NCBI GenBank assembly: GCA_036397815.1
Contig: DASWIE010000114.1
Coordinates: 1-33,623, forward strand
Length of the DNA: 33,623 bases
Direction: 5' to 3'
DNA from: DASQFY01 sp036397815
GTDB taxonomy: Bacteria > Chloroflexota > Limnocylindria > QHBO01
The translations under genes and the position numbers were made by a program. How positions within the stretch are numbered: position 1 is the stretch's first letter; each line of letters begins with the position of its first letter. The notes below the pieces were generated by a model that saw nothing but the letters and a program-made list of their open reading frames with translations, did no database searches and was not told the origin of the DNA. Shown here in pieces: positions 1 through 7,757 of this stretch.

Positions 1-33
1 CGCATCCCGATGCAGCCGGCGGAGTAGCCGGAC

Positions 34-1167
34 CTACACGACGAGGTCCCGCGTCAGCGCAGCCAGGCTGGGAGCGCCGGCCAGGGCCATCGAGTACGCG
101 AGCTCATCGGTCAGGAGATCCAGGACTCGGCCCACACCTGCCTCGCCATCGACTGCCAGGCCCCACAGCACCGGCCGGCCGATACCGACCGCGGTGGCGC
201 CCAGGGCGAGCGCGATGAGCGCATCGGTTCCGCGCCGGATGCCTCCGTCCATGATCACCGGCACGCGCCCATCCACCGCCTCGACCACCGCCGGCAGCGC
301 GTCAAGGCTGGCGATGGCGGCGTCCAGCTGCCGCCCGCCATGGTTGCTGACCACGATTCCGGCCGCGCCGTGGGCGATCGCCAGCCGAGCGTCGTCGGGA
401 TGCAGGACACCCTTGACGATCACCGGCAGGCCAAAGCCGGCCAGCCATTCCAGGTCGTGCCAGGTGACCGTCTCGACGAAGTTGGCGCTCGCCGCCTCAT
501 TCGGGGATTCGCCCGTCGCCCACGCCACGTTCGGCACCGTCACGCCCTCCGGCAGCGTGAAGCCGATGCGAATGTCGCGCTCCCTGCGACCAAGGCGCTG
601 GAGGTCGACGGTCATCACCAGCGCTTCGTACCCGTGGTCGACGGCCCGCTGGATGAGCGCCCGGCGGGCGCCGGGATCGGCGAGCAGATAGACCTGGAAC
701 CAGCGCGGACCGCCGACCGCTGCGACCTCGCCGATATCGGTGCTGGCCGAGGTCGAGACGGTCATGGTGATACCGCGCTCCGCGGCGGCCCGGGCGGTCG
801 CCAGCTCGCCGTCGGGATGGGCCATCCGCTGCAGGGCGGTGGGGCAGATCCAGATCGGCCACGGCCACCGCCGGCCGAGCACCTCGACCGTGGCGTCGGT
901 CGTGGAGACGTCCGTCATCACCCGCGGCACGATCCGGCGCCGGCCGAAAGCGGCTCGGTTGTCGTTCAGGGTGCGCTCATCCATCGCACCGCCGGTGAAG
1001 TAGGCCAGCGGGCCTTCGGCCAGCCGGGTTGACGCCTCGCGCTCGTAGTCGAAGACATTGATCAGGTTCGGATCCGCGACCTGTGGCGCTTCGAAGCCTG
1101 CCTTCGGCTGGGCGGGATCTGTGGTCGAGGTCGTGGCCGGCTTGGGGAGGGGTGACGGCCCGGACAT
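34..1167 (-). CDS. FMN-dependent alpha-hydroxy-acid oxidase/dehydrogenase
   Basis: A 377-aa member of the FMN-dependent alpha-hydroxy acid dehydrogenase family (lactate oxidase, lactate monooxygenase, glycolate oxidase type), which oxidises 2-hydroxy acids to 2-oxo acids in the cytoplasm. Visible family landmarks are the N-terminal YFTGGAMDE segment, the STSAST block, the RRERDIR segment before the flexible loop, VIVKGV (flavin-contacting Lys), SNHGGRQLD with the catalytic His at about residue 276, and the phosphate-binding DGGIRRGTD and ALGATAVGIGRP blocks near the C-terminus. The open frame extends upstream to 1524, but family similarity begins just after 1167. A TATCCT hexamer lies 7 nt before that ATG, so the longer frame is rejected. 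It is divergent from the SIS gene with only 35 bp between starts. The usual VDTP motif reads VDLQ here. The substrate cannot be assigned. Confidence 0.9.
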   Translation of the reverse strand: MSGPSPLPKPATTSTTDPAQPKAGFEAPQVADPNLINVFDYEREASTRLAEGPLAYFTGGAMDERTLNDNRAAFGRRRIVPRVMTDVSTTDATVEVLGRRWPWPIWICPTALQRMAHPDGELATARAAAERGITMTVSTSASTDIGEVAAVGGPRWFQVYLLADPGARRALIQRAVDHGYEALVMTVDLQRLGRRERDIRIGFTLPEGVTVPNVAWATGESPNEAASANFVETVTWHDLEWLAGFGLPVIVKGVLHPDDARLAIAHGAAGIVVSNHGGRQLDAAIASLDALPAVVEAVDGRVPVIMDGGIRRGTDALIALALGATAVGIGRPVLWGLAVDGEAGVGRVLDLLTDELAYSMALAGAPSLAALTRDLVV

Positions 1168-1174
1168 GCGGGCG

Positions 1175-1180
1175 AGGATA
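1175..1180 (-). promoter_or_regulatory. -10 hexamer of a probable leaderless promoter (FMN oxidase gene)
   Basis: TATCCT on the minus strand lies exactly 7 nt before the ATG at 1167, and there is no Shine-Dalgarno sequence. Transcription would begin at or within a base or two of the start codon. No convincing -35 element is visible. Confidence 0.55.
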
Positions 1181-1189
1181 GACGCCGCG

Positions 1190-1195
1190 TAGGAT
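1190..1195 (+). promoter_or_regulatory. -10 hexamer of a probable leaderless promoter (SIS gene)
   Basis: TAGGAT lies 7 nt before the ATG at 1203. It sits back-to-back with the divergent -10 of the oxidase gene, so both promoters fit in a 35-bp gap. Confidence 0.55.
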
Positions 1196-1202
1196 CGGTG
1201 CC

Positions 1203-2375
1203 ATGCCGTTCGACCCTCAGGCACCGCTCCCCGGCGCGCCCGATCCGTGGGCAGGATCTGTAATGCCTGTTTGGCGGAAGGCACCCCCGTACGCCATGAC
1301 CGAGATGATCGCGGCCGAGCCCGCGCTGGCCGAGCGATTAGCCCGGCGGCTCCCGTCCCTGCCCGCCGCTGCGGCCCTGGCGTCGGCGATCCGCGATGCC
1401 GCGGCGTCCGGCCGCCCAGTGGTGACCACTGGCTGCGGGACGAGCGAGCACGCGGCGATGGCGGTCGCGGCGTTCCTGGACGACGCGCTACGCGCGGCCG
1501 GGATCCCGGATCCGCGCGTGGCATCGGTCCAGGCCTTCGAGCTCTCGCGGCGCCCGCTGGCTGCCGGCGTGGTCCTGGCCATCTCGCACGAGGGCGGCAC
1601 GTGGGCGACCAACGAGGCTCTCCGCCTGTCGCGCGCGGCTGGCGCCGTCACCGGTCTGCTGACGGTCAGCTCCCGGTCGCCAGGGGCAGCCCTGGCCGAC
1701 TTGGTCGAGACGACCGACGAGCAGGACCAGAGCTGGTGCCACACGGTCGGCTACCTGTCGCCGCTGCTGGCGGGCGCCGTCCTGTCGGCGGCAACGCGCG
1801 GCGAGCCGATCGATCCGATCGGGGTGCGCGCCCTGCTGGAGGCCGCGGACCACGCGCCGTCCGCCGAGGAGAGCGCGGCCGTGCTCGCGGGCTGCTCCCG
1901 TCTGCTGCTGGTGGGGTCCGGCGTCGACTACGTCACGAGTCGCGAGCTGGCGCTCAAGATCGAGGAGGGCGCCCGGATACCGGCCACCGCGCATCCGCTC
2001 GAGACGATTCGGCACGGCCACCTGGCGGCAGCGGACGACCGCACCGGCCTGGTCCTGGTCCTGACCGATGGTGAGGCCCGTGGCGCCACGCTCGTCGAGC
2101 GAGCCCTGTCGGTGCTCCGATCCGCGGCGTTGCTGGGCATGCCGGCGGCGGCGATCCTGGCCGCCGACCTGGGCGATGACGTTCCGATCGACCTCACCCC
2201 GGCGGGCCGCGCCTCAGCGCCGCTGACCAGCCACCTGCCGCGGCTCGTGGCCGCCGCGCTGGCGGCAGCCATCCCCGCGCAGCTGCTCGCCGAGCGTCTC
2301 GCGCGCGCACGCGGCGTAAACCCCGACACGCTCGGTCGCGAGAATCCACGCCAGGCCGGTGCCTCCGAGGTGTAG
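1203..2375 (+). CDS. Tandem SIS-domain sugar-phosphate isomerase/deaminase-like protein
   Basis: A 390-aa protein built of two SIS (sugar isomerase) folds, as in the isomerase half of GlmS and in AgaS/FrlB-type proteins. The first SIS domain (about residues 35-180) carries the phosphate-binding segment TTGCGTSEHAA and then ISHEGGTWAT. The second (about 215-360) carries LLLVGSGVDY, ALKIEEGARIPA and HGHLAA, equivalents of the GlmS sugar-binding motifs. There is no glutaminase domain, so it is not a full GlmS. A role in amino-sugar or fructosamine-phosphate metabolism is likely, but the substrate is not visible. The start at 1203 is supported by TAGGAT 7 nt upstream and no Shine-Dalgarno sequence. 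It is transcribed divergently from the hydroxy-acid oxidase. Confidence 0.82.
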   Translation: MPFDPQAPLPGAPDPWAGSVMPVWRKAPPYAMTEMIAAEPALAERLARRLPSLPAAAALASAIRDAAASGRPVVTTGCGTSEHAAMAVAAFLDDALRAAGIPDPRVASVQAFELSRRPLAAGVVLAISHEGGTWATNEALRLSRAAGAVTGLLTVSSRSPGAALADLVETTDEQDQSWCHTVGYLSPLLAGAVLSAATRGEPIDPIGVRALLEAADHAPSAEESAAVLAGCSRLLLVGSGVDYVTSRELALKIEEGARIPATAHPLETIRHGHLAAADDRTGLVLVLTDGEARGATLVERALSVLRSAALLGMPAAAILAADLGDDVPIDLTPAGRASAPLTSHLPRLVAAALAAAIPAQLLAERLARARGVNPDTLGRENPRQAGASEV

Positions 2376-2470
2376 TCCGCATCGCCTCGAACACTCGACC
2401 TGCCACTCGCCGGCGCGATGCTCTGGCCGGCTGCGGTGCAGGGCTTGGCCGCGATCTGGGGCCTGCGCTC

Positions 2471-2476
2471 TATCAT
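2471..2476 (+). promoter_or_regulatory. -10 hexamer before ftcD
   Basis: TATCAT lies 7 nt before the ATG at 2484, the same geometry as other starts in this window. A GGAG stretch lies just 5' of the ATG but is too close for a normal ribosome-binding site. Confidence 0.5.
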
Positions 2477-2483
2477 CGGAGCG

Positions 2484-3398
2484 ATGCCCAGCCTGATCGA
2501 GTGTGTCCCGAACTTCTCCGAGGGCCGCCGGCCGGAGGTGCTGGAGGAGATCGTCCACGCCATCAGCCAGATCGACGGCATCACCCTGCTCGACCACTCG
2601 CGCGACGAGACCCACAACCGCAGCGTGGTGACCTTCGCGGGCGCTGCGGAGCCGGTCGTGCGCGCCGCGACCGCGGCGGTGGGCCGCGCGATCCAGCTGA
2701 TCGACATGGAGAAGCACGAGGGGGCGCACCCTCGCATCGGCGCTGTCGACGTCATCCCATTCGTCCCGCTGGGCGCGACCCGCCTCGAGGAGTGCGTCGA
2801 CCTGGCCCGCCGCTTCGGCGAGCAGATCGCCAAGCTGTTCGAGATCCCCGTCTACCTCTATGGCGAGGCTGCACTGCGCCCGGAACGGCGCCGCCTGGCC
2901 GACGTCCGGCGTGGCCAGTACGAGGGCCTGAAGGCGGAGATCGGTCTCAACCCCGAGCGCGAACCTGACTACGGGCCGGCGCGCCTGCACCCGCGCGGCG
3001 GCGCGGTGGCGGTCGGCGCCCGAAAGCCGCTGATCGCCTTCAACGTCAACCTGGCCACCGACGACGTCGACGTGGCGAAGAGGATCGCCCACACCATCCG
3101 CGAGTCCTCCGGCGGCCTGCCGGCCGTCCAGGCCATGGGCGTGCTGCTCGAGAACCCCGGCGAGGCTCGCTACGCCCAGGTCAGCATGAACCTGGTCGAC
3201 TGGGAGCGGACCGGCATCAGCAGGGTGGTCCGCGAGATTCGACGGCTGGCCGCCCAGGCAGGGACCGATATCGACCACTGCGAGCTCATCGGGCTGGCGC
3301 CAACCGGGGCGTTGCTCGAGGTGGCGGCCGACGCCCTCGACCTGCGTGGCTTCTCGCCGGACCAGGCACTAGAGCTGCGCCTGACGCGCGGCGGCTAA
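2484..3398 (+). CDS. ftcD: Glutamate formimidoyltransferase
   Basis: A 304-aa stand-alone formiminotransferase (EC 2.1.2.5) that moves the formimino group from N-formimino-L-glutamate to tetrahydrofolate, the last part of histidine degradation. The family hallmark ECVPNFSEGR is at the N-terminus. It is followed by DHSRDETHNRSV, the GAHPRIGAVDVIPFVPL block with its active-site His, and the C-terminal LIAFNVNLAT and QVSMNLVDW strands. The cyclodeaminase domain of the fused mammalian enzyme is absent, as in most bacteria. The open frame begins at 2418, but homology and the TATCAT hexamer place the start at 2484. No other histidine-degradation gene lies in the window, so it may serve one-carbon supply or be separated from hut genes. 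Confidence 0.93.
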   Translation: MPSLIECVPNFSEGRRPEVLEEIVHAISQIDGITLLDHSRDETHNRSVVTFAGAAEPVVRAATAAVGRAIQLIDMEKHEGAHPRIGAVDVIPFVPLGATRLEECVDLARRFGEQIAKLFEIPVYLYGEAALRPERRRLADVRRGQYEGLKAEIGLNPEREPDYGPARLHPRGGAVAVGARKPLIAFNVNLATDDVDVAKRIAHTIRESSGGLPAVQAMGVLLENPGEARYAQVSMNLVDWERTGISRVVREIRRLAAQAGTDIDHCELIGLAPTGALLEVAADALDLRGFSPDQALELRLTRGG

Positions 3399-3488
3399 TC
3401 CGGCACGGACCTTGCATACCGGCGAACTCCTGCCGATGGGTCGGCGCGCACAAAGGCGCCGGCACACGAGCGACGAGGAGTGGGGAAC

Positions 3489-3839
3489 GTGGATCGACCG
3501 ACCAAGGGCCGACGTTCCGTGGCGCGGGTGCTCGTCATGGCGCTGGCGATCGGGCTCTACGTGACCGTCCTGGTGGCGGCCACGCAGATCACCGGCGCCG
3601 ACGTCACCGCCGAGGCGGCCCAACAGGGTGGCGTGGCGGCGATGGGCGTTGCGTCGCAGGCCGCGCCTGCGGCCCAGCCACGAAACCTCGACGACGGAAC
3701 GGACTCGCCCCTGATGACGCTGGCCATCGCCGGAGTCGCGATCGCGGCGGCCGGCGGGTATCGCCTCGCGAGCGTCGCGCGGCGACCACGACCCGCTCCC
3801 ATCCCGGTCCGCGGACGGAGGGTCTCGATCACGACCTGA
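3489..3839 (+). CDS. Small two-helix membrane protein, unknown function
   Basis: A 116-aa protein starting at a GTG. Two hydrophobic segments are visible: one near the N-terminus (ARVLVMALAIGLYVTVLVAA) and one near the C-terminus (LMTLAIAGVAIAAAGGYRLA), separated by a polar, Ala/Gln-rich loop. The tail is Arg/Pro-rich and probably cytoplasmic. A GAGGAG Shine-Dalgarno at 3475-3480, 8 nt before the GTG at 3489, favours this start over the in-frame GTG at 3480, which overlaps the GAGGAG itself. The family is not recognised. It sits alone between ftcD and argS, with 90 bp upstream and 62 bp downstream. Confidence 0.65.
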   Translation: MDRPTKGRRSVARVLVMALAIGLYVTVLVAATQITGADVTAEAAQQGGVAAMGVASQAAPAAQPRNLDDGTDSPLMTLAIAGVAIAAAGGYRLASVARRPRPAPIPVRGRRVSITT

Positions 3840-3886
3840 CCGCGCGGACCGGCAATCCGCCCAGGGGAGGACGATCGGTGGAGCGC

Positions 3887-3892
3887 TAGAAT
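3887..3892 (+). promoter_or_regulatory. -10 hexamer before argS
   Basis: TAGAAT lies 9 nt before the argS ATG at 3902 with no Shine-Dalgarno sequence, predicting a leader of only a few nucleotides. Confidence 0.5.
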
Positions 3893-3901
3893 CGGCCGCC
3901 C

Positions 3902-5566
3902 ATGACCAGCATCCGCGACGCCCTCCGCAGCGCCGTCCGAGCGGCGATCGAGCGCGCGGCCGCCGCCGGCGATCTCCGGCTGCCGAGCGGCGCGGAGCTG
4001 CCGCCGATCTCGATCGAGCATCCGACGCGACCCGAGCATGGCGACTACGCGACCAACGCCGCGCTGCAGTTCGCACCGCTCGTCCGCGATGCCCCGATAC
4101 GGATCGCCGCGACGCTCAGAACCCACCTCGGCCTGCCAGAAGGCGTCATCGAGGTCTCCGTCGCCCCGCCGGGATTCCTGAACATTCGCCTCGACCCGGC
4201 GTGGGTCGCCGGCCAGGTGGCCGCGGTCCGCGAGGCGGGCGACGCCTTCGGCATGGTCCGCACGCCGGAGCAGCGAGGGATCAACGTCGAGTTCGTCAGC
4301 GCCAACCCGACCGGCCCGCTGACGATCGGCAACGCGCGAGGGGCCTTCGTCGGCGACCTGCTGTGCCGCGTGCTGGAGGGCGTCGGTCACCAGGTGACGC
4401 GCGAGTACTACTTCAATGACTTCAATGCCCAGGTTCGCAACCTTGGCCTCTCCGTCCTGGCGCGGCGCACCGGCGAGCCGCTGCCCGAGGATGGATACGC
4501 CGGCGACTACGTGAGCGAGCTCGCCGCCCAGGTCCCGGATGACGTCTGGGGCGAGGCGACCGCGGATGGTGCCGACGCAGGCTCGATCCTCGGGCGCTGG
4601 GCGTCGGAGCAGGTGCGCGAGGGCATCGAAGAGAGCCTGGCTCGGTTGGGGGTGCGCTTCGACGTGTGGACCAGCGAGGGATCGGTCCACGCGGAGGGAT
4701 GGGTGGACCGCGCGATCGCGCAGCTGCGGGAGGTCGGCCACATCTATGAGGCCGATGGTGCCACCTGGTTTCGGGCCACCGCCTTCGGTGATGACAAGGA
4801 TCGGGTCATCATCCGCTCGAACGGCCAGCCCACCTACTTCGCCTCGGACCTCGGCTATATCGCCCAGAAGTTCAGCCGTGGCTTCGACGAGCTGATCTAC
4901 CTGTGGGGCGAGGACCACCATGGCACGGTCGCTCGCAATCGGGCCGCCGCGCAGGCGCTCGGCTTCGATCCGGCGGCGGTGCACTGGCTGCTGATCGCCT
5001 GGGTCCGCTTCGTGCGCGACGGGCGCGAGATCAGCATGAGCAAGCGCAGCGGGGAGTTCATCACCCTCGACGAGCTGCTTGCCGAGATCGGGGCCGATGC
5101 CGCCCGCTGGTTCTTCGGCTCACGCGCCACGACCACCGGCATCGACTTCGACATCGAGCTGGCGAAGCGCCAGAGCGCCGAGAATCCGGTCTATTACGTG
5201 CAGTACGCCCATGCCCGCGCCTGCTCCATCCTGCGCAACGGCGCGGAGCGCGAGCTCGAGCCGGATGCGGCCGAGGCATCGGGCCTGCTGCATCACCCCG
5301 CCGAGCAGGCGCTCATCCGCCGGTTGCTCGCGCTGCCCGAGGTCCTGGCCGACGCGGCCGCTCGCTACGAGACGCACGAGCTGACCAAGTACTGCCTGGA
5401 GGTGGCGCAGCTGTTCAGCCAGTTCTATCGCGACTGCCGTGTCCTGACCGATGAGCCGGCCGGGATGCCGCTCTCGCGCGCGCGCCTGGCGTTGACCGAT
5501 GCCGTCCGTCAGGTGCTGGCCAACGTCCTGGGCCTGATGGGCATCTCGGCGCCGCAATCGATGTGA
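3902..5566 (+). CDS. argS: Arginyl-tRNA synthetase
   Basis: A 554-aa class I aminoacyl-tRNA synthetase that attaches arginine to its tRNA in the cytoplasm. The N-terminal ArgRS additional domain spans about residues 1-110. The catalytic Rossmann domain carries FVSANPTGPL, the HIGH-equivalent at residues 141-144 and EYYFNDFNAQ, with FASDLGYIAQK, YLWGEDHHGT and the KMSKS-equivalent MSKRSG at about 379-384 further on. The C-terminal DALR anticodon-binding helical domain fills the last 110 residues. The length is normal. The oddity is the HIGH signature, which reads TIGN here, so both histidines are replaced. The surrounding family motifs are intact and the frame is open, so it is probably functional. 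It converges on the HExxH gene with only 10 bp between stops. Confidence 0.95.
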   Translation: MTSIRDALRSAVRAAIERAAAAGDLRLPSGAELPPISIEHPTRPEHGDYATNAALQFAPLVRDAPIRIAATLRTHLGLPEGVIEVSVAPPGFLNIRLDPAWVAGQVAAVREAGDAFGMVRTPEQRGINVEFVSANPTGPLTIGNARGAFVGDLLCRVLEGVGHQVTREYYFNDFNAQVRNLGLSVLARRTGEPLPEDGYAGDYVSELAAQVPDDVWGEATADGADAGSILGRWASEQVREGIEESLARLGVRFDVWTSEGSVHAEGWVDRAIAQLREVGHIYEADGATWFRATAFGDDKDRVIIRSNGQPTYFASDLGYIAQKFSRGFDELIYLWGEDHHGTVARNRAAAQALGFDPAAVHWLLIAWVRFVRDGREISMSKRSGEFITLDELLAEIGADAARWFFGSRATTTGIDFDIELAKRQSAENPVYYVQYAHARACSILRNGAERELEPDAAEASGLLHHPAEQALIRRLLALPEVLADAAARYETHELTKYCLEVAQLFSQFYRDCRVLTDEPAGMPLSRARLALTDAVRQVLANVLGLMGISAPQSM

Positions 5567-5576
5567 GACGCTGGCC

Positions 5577-6860
5577 TCAGCCGCCGGCCATCGCGACCGT
5601 CTCGTCAGCAATCTCGGCCGTCGAAGCGTGTACGACCAGCGTCTCGCTTTCCGAGACGCGAACGTAGCGGGTCGCGAAGCCGAGGTCGGCGCCGATCCTG
5701 GCGTAGGCATCCTCGAACTCGGTTGCGTGCTGGGCGAAGTCCCACGCGATCCGCCAGGCGAGCGACCAGGCGCCCTCGGGCCCGCTGGCGACAATCATCG
5801 AGTCGCCGCCCCAGCCTGCCGCAGCGGTCGTGGCCATGCGCTCGTCGACGCCCAGCCCCTGAAGCCAGATCCCGATCATCGCCTCGCCGATCGTCGTCTC
5901 CTCGACCTCCTCCCAGTCGCCGCCGGCCCTGTTCGTCAGGCCCGTGGCGAGGTCAGGTCCCACTACGGGCATCGGTTCTTCAGCATCCAGGTACTTCTCC
6001 GCGTGGATGACCTGCTCGGTGGAGTCGGGTGGGTCGGCGTACGCCGCGTCGACGGCATCCCAGCCGCCGGACGCCCACAGCTGGCCGACGAATTGCGAAC
6101 CGGTCAGATACGGAAACTCGAGCTGCGCGATCATCCAGTCCGGAATGCCGGTCATGTCCGGCAGCGGCGTCTGGCTGATCCCGAGCTGCTCCTCAGGGCT
6201 CAGGTGCTCGATCGCCCAGAGCACCATGACCACCGTCGCGTCGCCCTCCTCCACGGCCAGCCGCGCCATGTCAGCGTCGTCGCTGACCTGCGCCTCACGG
6301 GCGGCACCGGTGTCGAATGCGGCGTCCTGCAGTGCATGGGTGTACTCGTGCGCGTAGGTGACGCGTGCCTCCGGCGTCAGCCCCGCGTCCGAGACGACCA
6401 CCATCCGCTTGCGCTCGAACTCGTAGAACCCAAGCACCTGTCCGGCGTACAGCTGCTCTGTCAGCTCGCGCAGATCCTGGCCCTGCTCCAGCAGGCCCAT
6501 CGCTCGCAGGGCGAGGTTGTCCCCCTCCAGCTCCTCGAACGTCCAGGTCTCGTCGAAGATCACCCGCAGCTCCTCCGCCAGCTCGGCCCGGGTCAGGATC
6601 TCGGGCGGACCGATGTCGGCCGCCGGCAGGTCGCGCAGGTCGCGGACCCGCGTCTCGATCTCGGCGAAGGCCTCGAGCTCATCGAGCGATGGCGCCGGCG
6701 AGCCGGCATTGGGAGTCGGCGAGCCGATGACCGGGGTGGGGCTGGCCAACGGGCCGATCGCCACCGGGATCCCCAGGGCACGCACCGCCAGCACCGCCAC
6801 GATCGCCATCGAGAGGAGCAGCACGCCGATGGCGACGAGGCGCTGGGGCAGCCTGGACAT
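5577..6860 (-). CDS. Membrane-anchored putative zinc metallopeptidase (HExxH)
   Basis: A 427-aa protein with an N-terminal hydrophobic segment (about residues 6-27) preceded by Arg, then a Pro/Ser/Thr-rich linker and a large extracytoplasmic part. The segment YAHEYTHALQD contains a zincin HExxH site (His171, Glu172, His175). Glu204 or Glu205 in AVEEGDA is a candidate third zinc ligand. The rest is acidic and rich in Trp and Tyr, as in secreted proteins. It resembles conserved secreted metal-dependent proteins of unknown substrate, and proteolysis is inferred from the motif only. The frame extends three codons further to 6869. The start at 6860 is preferred because GACAAT lies 7 nt upstream of it. 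Confidence 0.7.
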   Translation of the reverse strand: MSRLPQRLVAIGVLLLSMAIVAVLAVRALGIPVAIGPLASPTPVIGSPTPNAGSPAPSLDELEAFAEIETRVRDLRDLPAADIGPPEILTRAELAEELRVIFDETWTFEELEGDNLALRAMGLLEQGQDLRELTEQLYAGQVLGFYEFERKRMVVVSDAGLTPEARVTYAHEYTHALQDAAFDTGAAREAQVSDDADMARLAVEEGDATVVMVLWAIEHLSPEEQLGISQTPLPDMTGIPDWMIAQLEFPYLTGSQFVGQLWASGGWDAVDAAYADPPDSTEQVIHAEKYLDAEEPMPVVGPDLATGLTNRAGGDWEEVEETTIGEAMIGIWLQGLGVDERMATTAAAGWGGDSMIVASGPEGAWSLAWRIAWDFAQHATEFEDAYARIGADLGFATRYVRVSESETLVVHASTAEIADETVAMAGG

Positions 6861-6867
6861 CGGCCGC

Positions 6868-6873
6868 ATTGTC
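6868..6873 (-). promoter_or_regulatory. Possible -10 hexamer before the HExxH gene
   Basis: GACAAT on the minus strand lies 7 nt before the ATG at 6860. It matches the leaderless geometry seen elsewhere but is a weaker hexamer, and it overlaps the alternative ATG at 6869. Confidence 0.3.
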
Positions 6874-6915
6874 GCATCCGGCTCGCACCCGAAGGTTCAG
6901 GTTTCTTAAGCCGCC

Positions 6916-6938
6916 CCGATGTTTGGGATTCACATCGG
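6916..6938. other. Short inverted repeat CCGATGT / ACATCGG
   Basis: A 7-bp perfect stem (6916-6922 with 6932-6938) around a 9-nt loop, in the gap between the divergent HExxH and metallo-hydrolase genes. It may be a regulator site; nothing more can be said. Confidence 0.3.
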
Positions 6939-7000
6939 CCCGATAGCGTTCACGCTGCGAGTTGAGATCCAGTTGGGTTTCTACTCCACCCTCCCTCCTT

Positions 7001-7036
7001 CGAGCGCCGGTGTCATTGGGCGGGCACCGGCGCTCG
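7001..7036. promoter_or_regulatory. 12-bp perfect dyad straddling a putative promoter
   Basis: CGAGCGCCGGTG (7001-7012) and its exact complement CACCGGCGCTCG (7025-7036) flank a 12-nt centre that includes TTGGGC (7016-7021). A TATCTC hexamer follows at 7040-7045, 18 nt from TTGGGC and 7 nt before the ATG at 7053. The dyad could be an operator over the -35 region of the hydrolase promoter, or a hairpin. It is not followed by a T-tract, so a terminator is less likely. Confidence 0.45.
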
Positions 7037-7052
7037 TGCTATCTCCGCTACC

Positions 7053-7712
7053 ATGGCCGGACCGATGGAGATCACCTGGTACGGGCGCGCCTGCTTCCGC
7101 CTGAAAGGCCGCGAGGCGTCCGTCATCGCCGACCCCTGTCCACCCTCGACCGGCTTCGTGGCGGGCAAGCATGACGTCGACCTGCTGACCATCAGCCACG
7201 CCCATCCGGACCACAGCTACACCCGCTCGATCACGGCCGGGCTAACGCTGACACGTCCCGGCGAGTACGAGCACCATGGCGTCCTGGTCACCGGCGTCCG
7301 AGCCTTCCACGACGGCCAGCGCGGGGCGGAGCGCGGCGAGAACATGATCTTCGCCGTCGAGATCGACGGCGTGCACGTCTGCCATCTCGGCGACCTTGGG
7401 CACCTGTTGACCGAGGAGCAGCTCGCCGAGCTGGGGCCTATTGACGTCCTCCTCGTCCCGGCCGGCGGGCAGTTCACGATCTCCCCCGCCGAGGCCGCCG
7501 AGGTGGTTTCGCAGGTGAGCCCGAAGATCGTGATTCCTATGCACTTCGCCACCGACGGGGCCTCCAAGGACCTGCTCGGCCCGGAGCGGTTCGTCCACGA
7601 GATGGGGCTCGGTGAACCGATGCGCCAGCCGAAGGCGGTCGTCCAGTCCTCCTCGCTGCCGGACGAGACCCAGGTCGTGCTGCTGGAGGCTCGCGGCCGG
7701 ACGGGGAACTGA
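7053..7712 (+). CDS. UlaG-like metallo-beta-lactamase-fold hydrolase
   Basis: A 219-aa protein of the metal-dependent hydrolase branch related to UlaG and UPF0173 within the metallo-beta-lactamase superfamily. The N-terminus MEITWYGRACFRL is typical. The metal site ISHAHPDHS supplies the HxHxDH motif, CHLGDLGH gives the next His/Asp ligands, and IVIPMHF supplies the last His. These proteins bind two metals and are usually cytoplasmic hydrolases; the substrate is unknown. The ATG at 7053 and the in-frame ATG at 7065 are both possible. The first is favoured by a TATCTC hexamer 7 nt upstream. It stands alone, with a conspicuous dyad over its promoter region. Confidence 0.85.
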   Translation: MAGPMEITWYGRACFRLKGREASVIADPCPPSTGFVAGKHDVDLLTISHAHPDHSYTRSITAGLTLTRPGEYEHHGVLVTGVRAFHDGQRGAERGENMIFAVEIDGVHVCHLGDLGHLLTEEQLAELGPIDVLLVPAGGQFTISPAEAAEVVSQVSPKIVIPMHFATDGASKDLLGPERFVHEMGLGEPMRQPKAVVQSSSLPDETQVVLLEARGRTGN

Positions 7713-7757
7713 CTGCTGCGACCGAACGGTGCCCGCCGGCACCGCTTCCTAGGACTC

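Noticed and set aside
1168..1524. N-terminal extension of the FMN oxidase
   Set aside because: It is Arg/Pro-rich, antisense to the SIS gene and upstream of the -10 hexamer; family similarity begins after 1167.
6940..7040. Possible tRNA or known structured RNA between the HExxH and hydrolase genes
   Set aside because: No T-loop consensus, anticodon arm or CCA end could be fitted; only the 12-bp dyad is structured.
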